A stretch of 39,372 nucleotides of DNA. Origin: Sulfurimonas sp. (GTDB lineage Bacteria; Campylobacterota; Campylobacteria; Campylobacterales; Sulfurimonadaceae). The notes under the pieces are model-generated. The model was not told the DNA's origin, made no database searches, and worked only from the letters and a program-made list of their open reading frames with translations. The position numbers and the translations under genes are program-made. This document shows, piece after piece, positions 8,071-15,045 of this stretch. The DNA lies in assembly GCA_026996295.1 (NCBI GenBank), contig JALWLL010000081.1:1-39372 (forward strand), given 5' to 3'. Numbering within the stretch: position 1 is the first letter of the stretch; every line of letters starts with the position of its first letter.

Positions 8071-9243
8071 CTAAAATGTGTAATGCAGTGCAAGTGTAAA
8101 ACGAGAAGCATTTCCAAAACGGCTCAGAAGTGTGTTATGTGTAGAGCTGTTTATTTGAAGATACTCTCCATTAAGAACAAAACTCTCATAGAGCCTTGTT
8201 TTTAGCGTTGCCTTTATCACCTGCTCATCTTTTTGCATATCTTGTAAGATGCCGACTTTAAGCTCACTGCTTCTGACATCATTCAAACTCATTCGCAAAG
8301 CGACAAAAACATCATTATCATATATCTCTGAAATATCTACATTTTTCAACTTCTCGTTATCACTATAAAGATAGCTGTAGTACTCCCCAAAAAGCGTTAT
8401 ATCAGAAGTGCCTACAACTTCATAAAAACTTTGCTCCACTCCAACACTAAGTTGTGTATAGTCACTCATCTTGATATCATCAAGTAGATCGGTGTAAGCG
8501 AGTTCCGTTTTAAAAATGGTGTCGTTATAGATGATATGTGAAAAGAGAAGGACTTTGTTTACTCTGTAAGCATACTGAGAGAGTGTTGTTGTAGAGATGG
8601 GGATGAAGCTGCGTTTGTTATCATACCCGTGTAGTACAATCAGGCTGGTTTCACTATCAAGGAGCGTATTGCTCACGAGATTTGTTTTGAGATAGAGTGT
8701 CGGTGTGTATCTAGTATCACTCAAATGCAGTGCTTTATCATACTCTAGCCGAAGAGGTGCATACGGCGTGTTATTTGTCGGCAGCGTTATATCTTCTTCA
8801 TAAAATTTTGCACCGACTTCCAAAGAGTTTTCATCAAAATAGCGTGAAATATCCGCACCAAAAGTACCATATTTTGCACTTTTATCAAAGGGATCTTTGA
8901 GATAATTCTTTTGATTGTAAACATCGGCAATATTAAATCCCTCTAGCTCTCCCCAATACTTCACTTTTTTACCTAAACTCACGCTGTAAGCATCGAAATC
9001 TTTGCTAATGTAGAGTTCATTCAGAAGTAAATAACGTCGCTCTTTATACTCATGACTATATAAGAACTCTACATTGGCATCTGTTTGAAAGTAAGCATTG
9101 TCCAAAGTGATTTTGCTCCTTCCATCAGCTACTATCTCATTGCTATAATTGCTATAGGCTATACCTGAAAGTCCAAGCTCTGTTTTTTGCTCAAATGCCA
9201 TCAAAACACCGACAATGCAAAAAAGAAAAAACACCACTTTCAT
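8071..9243 (-). CDS. Putative outer-membrane beta-barrel protein of the exporter operon
   Basis: A 390-residue protein with a Sec signal peptide (VVFFLFCIVGVLMAFEQ) and alternating amphipathic strands throughout, rich in Tyr and Ser, ending in a barrel-type terminal strand FTLALHYTF with aromatic last residue. It is most like DUF1302/alginate-export-type porins found beside LolA-like and MMPL genes, but no diagnostic motif is present. Its ATG overlaps the stop of the preceding LolA-like gene (ATGA), and the exporter gene starts 9 bases downstream, so the three are co-translated. Role as an outer-membrane exit or acceptor for the exported compound is inference. Confidence 0.75.
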   Translation of the reverse strand: MKVVFFLFCIVGVLMAFEQKTELGLSGIAYSNYSNEIVADGRSKITLDNAYFQTDANVEFLYSHEYKERRYLLLNELYISKDFDAYSVSLGKKVKYWGELEGFNIADVYNQKNYLKDPFDKSAKYGTFGADISRYFDENSLEVGAKFYEEDITLPTNNTPYAPLRLEYDKALHLSDTRYTPTLYLKTNLVSNTLLDSETSLIVLHGYDNKRSFIPISTTTLSQYAYRVNKVLLFSHIIYNDTIFKTELAYTDLLDDIKMSDYTQLSVGVEQSFYEVVGTSDITLFGEYYSYLYSDNEKLKNVDISEIYDNDVFVALRMSLNDVRSSELKVGILQDMQKDEQVIKATLKTRLYESFVLNGEYLQINSSTHNTLLSRFGNASRFTLALHYTF

Positions 9244-9986
9244 CGTAAGACTCTTTTTGAAAAGTCTTTTTTAGAGAGATCGGCTTTTATAGCATCACTG
9301 TCCCAAATCAAAGTGCTCTCTTTTTGGTTTTGCATATTTTTTATCACTATTTCATGCACCCTGTAAATACCATGAAGCAAAACATAGTTTTGAAAACTTA
9401 TCTTTTTTAAAACTCTTCCCTGTTTATCAAAGTACTCTCCAAAACGGGCTAAATGCTCTTTTGTATCTATATAAATAATTTGCTTTGAATAACCGCTGTT
9501 TTTATCTTTTGGAATACGCAAAACTTCAAAATATTTCACTCCATCTTTTGTTATTAGCTTTGCATCTTCTGGGTAACTATAGTTTTTATAATTTTGCGAA
9601 GCTATATCTTCATAAGAAAACTCACTCGCCATAAATGAGCCAGATTTATTGCGTGAGCTGATCCGCTTTACTCGTTTGAGTGCAGGCAGATAGAGCCACT
9701 GCTTATCATCACCTCCTATCACTTCATAACTGAGAAGTTTCGTATCTTTTAAATCATTTGGATAAAGAAATACAAGCAAAGATCTGTCACCATCTTCTCC
9801 TTCTAGCTTTTGTATCTCAAGTTTTCTTATGTTTGTATCTCCCTCGGCATTTTTTAAAACCATCGTCGTTTGTGAAATGCTGCTTTGATATCCAGATGTT
9901 TGCTCATATGCCCGCTGTGCAACTTCTTCACCACTTTGTGCTAATAGCACTGCAGACAAACATATAAATATAATGATTTTTTTCAT
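9240..9986 (-). CDS. LolA-like outer-membrane lipoprotein-sorting family protein
   Basis: A 248-residue periplasmic protein with signal peptide (IIIFICLSAVLLAQSGE, cleavage after LLAQ or near). The mature part has the LolA-like half-barrel order: GDRSLLVFLYPNDLKDTKLLSYE, DDKQWLYLPALKRVKRIS and SGSFMASEFSYEDIA, which are the landmarks of the COG2834/LolA_like (PF17131) family that accompanies RND/MMPL exporters. It probably shuttles a lipid or lipophilic product between the RND protein and the outer membrane. It is the first gene of the minus-strand operon and starts 26 bases from an operator-like palindrome. Confidence 0.88.
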   Translation of the reverse strand: MKKIIIFICLSAVLLAQSGEEVAQRAYEQTSGYQSSISQTTMVLKNAEGDTNIRKLEIQKLEGEDGDRSLLVFLYPNDLKDTKLLSYEVIGGDDKQWLYLPALKRVKRISSRNKSGSFMASEFSYEDIASQNYKNYSYPEDAKLITKDGVKYFEVLRIPKDKNSGYSKQIIYIDTKEHLARFGEYFDKQGRVLKKISFQNYVLLHGIYRVHEIVIKNMQNQKESTLIWDSDAIKADLSKKDFSKRVLR

Positions 9987-10009
9987 TATTTACCCCTTAA
10001 AAGTTTAAT

Positions 10010-10055
10010 GTGAACAATGTTAACATATAGAAACTTAAATGTAAACACTGTTTAC
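10010..10055. promoter_or_regulatory. Pair of TetR-type operators in the divergent promoter
   Basis: Two related palindromes lie in the 94-base spacer between the LolA-like gene and the divergent tetR gene: GTGAACAATGTTAAC (10010-10024, one mismatch) and GTAAACACTGTTTAC (10041-10055, perfect 7-base arms). Both fit GTnAACAnTGTTnAC. Their centres are 31 bases apart, about three helical turns, so bound dimers would sit on one DNA face. This is the classic layout of autoregulation plus control of a divergent exporter operon by a TetR repressor. Confidence 0.75.
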
Positions 10056-10080
10056 TTTTGAGTTATGTTAAAATTAGACT

Positions 10081-10740
10081 ATGATTAAACATGAATACCA
10101 TCACGGGAACCTCAAAGAGGAGTTCATAACTATTGCTATGGATTTTATAGCCAAAGAGGATGTGGAAAAACTGACCCTTAAAGTGCTCTCAGATGCAACA
10201 GGAACTTCTCGCTCTGCCATCTATAAGCATTTTAAAAATAAAGATGCCCTTATTGAGACCATCATAGAAAAAGGGTTTGAGAAGTTTGATGTAGCAACAA
10301 CACCCTATCTTCATGATAAGAACAAAGCACTGATTGACAGGTTCTATTTGACAGGCAAGCTCTATGTTGAGTTTGCAAAAAACAATCCAAATCTTTACAG
10401 ACTGCTCTTTGGTAAAAAGTATGCACATATACGAGAAGAGCTTTTAAGTATAAAAGATGAAGACTGCAGCGGTTTTGCAGCGCTTCAAACAACAGTAGAA
10501 GATGGACAGAAGCAGGGCATACTCAAAAAAGAAGACAGTTACAGGCAAGCTATTGTCATCTGGGCAACTATGCACGGCTTGTCTTCACTTATCATCGATG
10601 GTTTTATGGATGTTGAGGAGAGTTATGAAGAGATTTACAACACCCTTTTTGAAACACTCCTTGCTGGAATGGTGGCAAATAAAGTAAAAATCATCTCAAC
10701 CATTCCACTGCTCAACAAACTGCTACAGCCAAAAAACTAA
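10081..10740 (+). CDS. TetR/AcrR family repressor, divergent to the exporter operon
   Basis: A 219-residue regulator. The N-terminal helix-turn-helix (about 10-56) reads LTLKVLSDATGTSRSAIYKHFKNKDALIE, the standard TetR recognition pattern; the HHGNLKEEFI opening is typical of the TetR_C_13/WHG group. The rest is a helical ligand-binding domain (about 75-205) with the WATMHGLSSLIIDG segment common in this subgroup. The start ATG follows the second of two matched palindromes by 25 bases, so it very likely represses itself and the minus-strand operon. The inducing ligand is unknown; the exported substrate or a precursor is a reasonable guess. Confidence 0.92.
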   Translation: MIKHEYHHGNLKEEFITIAMDFIAKEDVEKLTLKVLSDATGTSRSAIYKHFKNKDALIETIIEKGFEKFDVATTPYLHDKNKALIDRFYLTGKLYVEFAKNNPNLYRLLFGKKYAHIREELLSIKDEDCSGFAALQTTVEDGQKQGILKKEDSYRQAIVIWATMHGLSSLIIDGFMDVEESYEEIYNTLFETLLAGMVANKVKIISTIPLLNKLLQPKN

Positions 10741-10795
10741 AACTATTTTAAGTAGATCTCTATCATTTTACTTTTTGCCATAAGGTTTGTAGTAC

Positions 10796-10849
10796 ATTAA
10801 AGCAGTTTATAAATTTAAAGAAATTTATAAACTTTCTTTAGGCTTTAAT
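10796..10849. repeat. Large nested inverted repeat between the two tetR genes
   Basis: The inner part is a perfect palindrome with 13-base arms, AGTTTATAAATTT (10804-10816) and its complement (10821-10833), with the four-base loop AAAG. An outer pair, ATTAAAGC (10796-10803) and GCTTTAAT (10842-10849), extends it to 21 pairs with an eight-base bulge on the right. It follows the first tetR stop by 55 bases. A transcription terminator is possible, though no clean T run follows, and an operator for the second TetR is the alternative. Confidence 0.7.
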
Positions 10850-10884
10850 ATAACTACTTTCAAATGTTATATATAATTTTTAAG

Positions 10885-10908
10885 CTATAATGTTTCTATA
10901 AATTATAG
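10885..10908 (+). promoter_or_regulatory. Probable promoter with inverted repeat ahead of the second tetR
   Basis: The hexamer TATAAT (10886-10891) lies 28 bases before the start codon in a periodic AT-rich stretch, as is usual for sigma-70 promoters in Campylobacterota where the -35 box is weak. It is part of an inverted repeat CTATAAT (10885-10891) and ATTATAG (10902-10908) with a ten-base spacer, which could be a binding site overlapping the transcription start. Confidence 0.45.
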
Positions 10909-10918
10909 GATACAATTA

Positions 10919-11512
10919 ATGGCTAGGATTACTAAGCAAGAGAGAAGAGTAAGTATTATTTTGGCTGCTTTGAAACTGTTTTCAGAAAAAGGTTTTTACA
11001 TCACCACCATTCCGGATATTGCTAAAAAAGTTGGCATGAGTGTCGGGAACTTCTATAACTATTTTACCTCAAAAGATGCACTTGCAAAAGAATTAATTAT
11101 GTATATTTCAGAGTATTTAGGTAAAAGCATTCGAGAAATAAATGATAAAGATATTCCTACAGAAGAAAAAATTTATGAGATAGTCTCTATGTATTTTAAT
11201 ATGGCAGATGAGAGACCTGAAATGATAGAGTATTTTTTAAGGGTTTACCTGTCAAATCGTGAAGTATTTGAAGATGGGTGTGAAGGCATGCTGTGTGTGT
11301 CAGCATTTGTAACAGAGATGATGATGTTTTTTGATAATGGTGTTGAGCGTGGTGAACTGCATAATCAAGACTTTTTTTCTGCTTTTGGGCTCTTTATGGG
11401 GTATCTTGGTGGTATGGTTTTTCTCTTTGGAGAGAAGATTCTTCCAGAACCATTAGAATGGTATAAAGAATCAATTTCGCAAAATATTTACAATGCACTC
11501 AAAACAAGATAA
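10919..11512 (+). CDS. TetR family regulator linked to the hydrogen-sensing hydrogenase
   Basis: A 197-residue regulator. The helix-turn-helix (about 12-56) reads LFSEKGFYITTIPDIAKKVG, followed by SVGNFYNYFTSKDALAKELI, a standard TetR recognition domain. The C-terminal helical domain (about 70-190) is of no recognised ligand class and contains a Cys pair (GCEGMLCVS) that may be incidental. Its 3' end overlaps the small subunit of a cytoplasmic hydrogenase by 20 bases, so the regulator and hydrogenase are made together. I infer that it controls the downstream hydABC operon in response to hydrogen, possibly by contact with that hydrogenase. Direct binding has not been shown by anything in the sequence. 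Confidence 0.9.
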   Translation: MARITKQERRVSIILAALKLFSEKGFYITTIPDIAKKVGMSVGNFYNYFTSKDALAKELIMYISEYLGKSIREINDKDIPTEEKIYEIVSMYFNMADERPEMIEYFLRVYLSNREVFEDGCEGMLCVSAFVTEMMMFFDNGVERGELHNQDFFSAFGLFMGYLGGMVFLFGEKILPEPLEWYKESISQNIYNALKTR

Positions 11513-12398
11513 AAAACCATCTATAATATGGTTTCAAGGGCTTACGTGCAATGGTAACACACACTCATTTTTAAATCTTGAAAATTTGAAAAATCTTTTG
11601 GATAAATTTGAAATATTATCGCATCCATCGCTCCCGTCAACTCAAAATTTTAATACTGTTTTATCATGTACTTTAGAATGTGATATCTTTATCTTTGAGG
11701 GAGCTTATGATCCTCTTATGAAGCGTAATGATACTTTAGTTTCTAAAATTGTAGAGTATTATGCAAAATCTACAAAACATATTATAGCATTAGGCTCTTG
11801 CGCAAGTTTTGGAGGATTATTTAAAGCAAGTGCTCCTGATAGAAACAGTGGTCTGCTTTTTAATGAGCAAGAAAAATCTGGACCACTTCTAAAATATGAG
11901 TCAAAAGTTATTAACATATCTGGTTGTCCTATACATCCTGAGTGGTTGGCATATACTTTACATATGATTGCAAAAGGAAGAGAGGTTGAGATTAATAAAC
12001 TTCATCGTCCTATCGAGCTTTATAGTACTTTAGCACATCATGGATGCACTAGAAATGAGTACTTCGAGTGGAAAGTAGATGCTGATGATTTTGGAGAAAA
12101 AGAGGGATGTCTTTATTATAAACAAGGGTGTCGTGCTCCAATGACTCACTCTTCTTGTAATAAAATACTGTGGAATGAGGTGAGTTCAAAGACAAGAGTT
12201 GGAACACCATGTTTTGGTTGTACAGAACCAGATTTTCCAAGGCAAAACCTCTTTGCTACAAAAACAAATATGTCCATTCCTGAGGATGTTCCAATTGGAA
12301 TTGCTAAACGTAGTTACTTGACGATGGCGGGTATTGCAAAAACATTTCATATTAAACGATTAGAAGGAAAACTCATTGATTACAAAACAGCTGATTGA
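11493..12398 (+). CDS. Cytoplasmic [NiFe] hydrogenase small subunit, group 2 (sensor) type
   Basis: A 301-residue iron-sulfur subunit without Tat signal or membrane anchor, so cytoplasmic. Residues 12-26 read IWFQGLTCNGNTHSF: the second proximal-cluster position is Asn22 rather than Cys, as in cyanobacterial HupS-like group 2a subunits. Other cluster ligands are in LGSCASFGG, SGCPIHPEW, HHGCTRNEY, GCLYYKQGC, SSCNK and CFGCTEPDFP, which give the distal, medial and remaining proximal ligands. Group 2 enzymes act as uptake hydrogenases or as HupU/HoxB-type hydrogen sensors. The TetR gene upstream and the membrane hydrogenase downstream favour a sensor. The ATG lies inside the tetR 3' end; the ribosome-binding site is weak, consistent with coupling. 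Confidence 0.9.
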   Translation: MHSKQDKKPSIIWFQGLTCNGNTHSFLNLENLKNLLDKFEILSHPSLPSTQNFNTVLSCTLECDIFIFEGAYDPLMKRNDTLVSKIVEYYAKSTKHIIALGSCASFGGLFKASAPDRNSGLLFNEQEKSGPLLKYESKVINISGCPIHPEWLAYTLHMIAKGREVEINKLHRPIELYSTLAHHGCTRNEYFEWKVDADDFGEKEGCLYYKQGCRAPMTHSSCNKILWNEVSSKTRVGTPCFGCTEPDFPRQNLFATKTNMSIPEDVPIGIAKRSYLTMAGIAKTFHIKRLEGKLIDYKTAD

Positions 12399-13674
12399 TC
12401 AGATAGAGGGTGAAGCATCTATTTTCTTTGATATAAAGGATAATGTAGTTGACTTTGCAACTATTGCATTTCCCCATTTTCGTGGTATAGAGTCTATCTT
12501 AAAAGGAAAAAATGCATTAGATGCCTTGGTAATTACCCCAAGAGTTTGCGGTATTTGTGGACATGCCCATTTAATGGCAACAGTGCGTGCCATAGAGGAT
12601 GCCTATAAAAATGCAGGTTATCCTATAGAGTTAAGTAAAAAAATTACAATAATTAGAGAATTTACACTTGTAATGGAGATAATTCAAAACCATTTTAAGT
12701 GGATTTATCTGACAATTATTCCAGAAGTTGCTAAGTTGAATAACTCTACTAAAGTACAAACACCTTTAAAGGGTGCCTATGCAGCAAGCATAGCTTCTAA
12801 GGCGATAGCTGTTTTTGCAGGACAATGGCCTCATTCATCCTATATGATACCCGGTGGAATTACAGCAGATCCAACAAATATCGATCTCTTAAAAGCAGAG
12901 TCTTATGTAGATGAACTTATATCTTTTTTTGAAAAGGAGTCTATAGGTGTTTCGCTTGATGCATTTCTCTCTTTTGAATCATGTAAAGACTTTAATACTC
13001 TTAAAAGTGATTTTTCCTATCTTGAAAGTAGTTTAATGAACATAAAAATGAATGAAAAAGGTTTTGCTTATGACAGGTTCTTAGTTATTGGTACACATAC
13101 ATTTTCAAAACCCTCAAAACTAAAACAGACCCGACCATTTAGTATTGACGCAAAATATGTAACGACTGTGGATACTTATTCTCCAGACCAAGCCTCTTAC
13201 GCAAAGAACGCACAATACAAAAATGCCTTTTATGAAACAGGACCGTTAGCCAGAGCTATGGCAGGAAATCTTAAAATAGTAAAAAATATGCATCGTCGCT
13301 TTAAAGACAGTGCTTATACAAGAGTTATGGCAAGAGTATTTGAAGTTGCCACACTGCTTGAACATGCAAAAGAATTATTGTCTGGTATAGATATTTCTCA
13401 AAAATCGTTTCTCAAAAGTGTAGATATTTCAAAAATTACGGCAAGAGGAGTCGGTGTTGTAGAAGCACCTCGTGGCCCACTACTACATACGGTTGATATT
13501 AAAGATGGGCTCATTCAAGAGTATAAAATAGTTACACCTACCCAGTTTAATATTGGAAGTAGCACAAAAACGAACCCAACACCTGCACAAAAAGCTATGA
13601 TGAAAACTACTCAAGATGAAGCAGTTTTTATTTTTCGTACATTTGATGTTTGCTCCGTCTGTACAACTCATTAA
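12376..13674 (+). CDS. Cytoplasmic [NiFe] hydrogenase large subunit, group 2 (sensor) type
   Basis: A 432-residue catalytic subunit. The L1 motif is RVCGICGHAH (Cys58, Cys61) and the L2 motif at the extreme C-terminus is FDVCSVCTTH (Cys426, Cys429), so all four Ni-Fe cysteines are present. The canonical Pro of DPCxxC is replaced by Val. The protein stops right after the final His, so no maturation protease is needed, as in regulatory hydrogenases. ETGPLARAMAG and VEAPRGPLLH are the other conserved landmarks. The start is a TTG at 12376 with AAGGAAA upstream, overlapping the small subunit by 23 bases. Together they form the probable hydrogen-sensing dimer. Confidence 0.9.
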   Translation: MITKQLIDQIEGEASIFFDIKDNVVDFATIAFPHFRGIESILKGKNALDALVITPRVCGICGHAHLMATVRAIEDAYKNAGYPIELSKKITIIREFTLVMEIIQNHFKWIYLTIIPEVAKLNNSTKVQTPLKGAYAASIASKAIAVFAGQWPHSSYMIPGGITADPTNIDLLKAESYVDELISFFEKESIGVSLDAFLSFESCKDFNTLKSDFSYLESSLMNIKMNEKGFAYDRFLVIGTHTFSKPSKLKQTRPFSIDAKYVTTVDTYSPDQASYAKNAQYKNAFYETGPLARAMAGNLKIVKNMHRRFKDSAYTRVMARVFEVATLLEHAKELLSGIDISQKSFLKSVDISKITARGVGVVEAPRGPLLHTVDIKDGLIQEYKIVTPTQFNIGSSTKTNPTPAQKAMMKTTQDEAVFIFRTFDVCSVCTTH

Positions 13675-13771
13675 AATATCCAATACAGTCCATAAATTAT
13701 ATAAGAAATAGATAGTTTAATCTAAATTTAAAAAAAATAATATTTGTTTAAGTTATTCTTTTGTAGCATAG

Positions 13772-13789
13772 TGAATGATTATTCATTAA
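13772..13789. promoter_or_regulatory. TetR-style palindrome immediately upstream of hydA
   Basis: TGAATGATTATTCATTAA holds overlapping inverted repeats (TGAAT/ATTCA and AATGA/TCATT) and resembles operators of TetR-family proteins of the TGAATGA-n4-TCATTCA type. It lies 21 bases before the hydA start codon and just ahead of its ribosome-binding site AGAGGAG (13797-13803), in the 135-base spacer after the sensor genes. I propose it as the site through which the neighbouring TetR protein controls the membrane hydrogenase operon. Confidence 0.55.
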
Positions 13790-13809
13790 GTAAAAAAGAG
13801 GAGTTGGCT

Positions 13810-15045
13810 ATGGCGGATAGAATAGAGGGTGTAAAAAAGCTTTTTACATCTAAAAGTGCACGTGTAGAAACAAATAGAGGTGATGCCCATTATGAAAAAC
13901 TGTTTCAGTTATGTCAGGCAAGAATTGAGGAATTAAAAACACAAACACCATCAAGGAATCGTTTAGATATAGATGATTTACTAAAAGATCAGGGGATTAA
14001 TCGTCGTGATTTTATGAAGTGGGCAAGTGCAGTAACAGGGATGTTGATGTTACCTGCATCATTTACGCCACTAGTAGCAGATGCGGCACTGCTTATGAAC
14101 AGAGCTCCTGTTATTTGGATTGAGCTTTCAGACTGTGCTGGAAATACTGAAGCAATGCTTCGTTCAGATGGACCAAAAATTGATGAAATTCTTTTAGATA
14201 TTATCTCTTTAGAGTTTAATGAAACAATAATGGCTGCTTCTGGTCATCAAGCTGAAGCTCAACTAGAAGATGCAATGCATACTTTTAAAGATAAGTATCT
14301 CCTTTTTGTAGAGGGAGCAATCCCAATGGGTATGAATGGTCAATTTGGTACTATTGGTGCACATGGTGAAACTTTCTATGATCACTTAATGCGTATAAGT
14401 AAACATGCTGCTGCTATTGTTGCAGTTGGCTCTTGTGCTACATTTGGTGGTGTTCCAGCGGCATCTCCAAATCCCACAGGTGCAGTTGGTGTTATGGATG
14501 TTGTAAAAGGAAAACCTCTTATTAATATCCCTGCGTGTCCAGCTAACCCTGCAAATATGGTTGGTGTAATTATTCACTACATTTTGACAGGTCAAGTTCC
14601 TGAGTTAGATTCACTACTTCGTCCTAAATTTGCATTTGGTTATAGAATTCATGATAATTGTGAGCGTCGAGCACACTTTGATGCTGGTGAATTTGTTGAA
14701 GAGTGGGGAGATGAGGGTGCTAAAAACAACTTCTGTCTCTATAAAGTTGGATGTAAAGGTCCAATGACATTTAACAACTGCTCAATCGTGCGTTACAACG
14801 AAGGTGTAAACTGGCCAGTAGGTGTTGGTCGTGGTTGTATCGGTTGTTCTGAGCCAGATTTTTGGGATAAATATGCTTATGAGCGCCCAATGGCAGATGC
14901 AAACATAAAAGCACCTACTGGTGGCGTTGAAAAAACTGTAGATGAGTTTGGTTTGGGACTATTAACAGCAGCAGGTATCGGTATTGGTATTCATGCTGCA
15001 GCAAGTATTTTAGCAGGTAAAAAAGAAGATGGGGGAGAAGCGTAA
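13810..15045 (+). CDS. hydA: Membrane-bound uptake [NiFe] hydrogenase small subunit
   Basis: A 411-residue Tat-exported electron-transfer subunit of the group 1 respiratory hydrogenase. I chose the ATG at 13810 because AGAGGAG lies six bases upstream. A 64-residue leader precedes the twin-arginine motif NRRDFMKW (Arg65-Arg66), as in other Campylobacterota HydA proteins. A C-terminal membrane anchor (GLGLLTAAGIGIGIHAAASI) follows the cluster region. Distal and medial cluster ligands are standard (IHDNC, NFCLYKVGC, FNNC, GCIGC). The proximal CxxC motif instead reads DCAGNTEA (Cys109, Asn112), with VGSCATFGG and PACPANP giving the other two ligands. It passes electrons from HydB to HydC and the quinone pool. 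Confidence 0.95.
   Translation: MADRIEGVKKLFTSKSARVETNRGDAHYEKLFQLCQARIEELKTQTPSRNRLDIDDLLKDQGINRRDFMKWASAVTGMLMLPASFTPLVADAALLMNRAPVIWIELSDCAGNTEAMLRSDGPKIDEILLDIISLEFNETIMAASGHQAEAQLEDAMHTFKDKYLLFVEGAIPMGMNGQFGTIGAHGETFYDHLMRISKHAAAIVAVGSCATFGGVPAASPNPTGAVGVMDVVKGKPLINIPACPANPANMVGVIIHYILTGQVPELDSLLRPKFAFGYRIHDNCERRAHFDAGEFVEEWGDEGAKNNFCLYKVGCKGPMTFNNCSIVRYNEGVNWPVGVGRGCIGCSEPDFWDKYAYERPMADANIKAPTGGVEKTVDEFGLGLLTAAGIGIGIHAAASILAGKKEDGGEA

Noticed and set aside
13744-13809. Upstream in-frame start of hydA giving a 22-residue longer leader
   Set aside because: The extra residues cover the palindrome and the AGAGGAG site; the ATG at 13810 is correctly spaced from that site.
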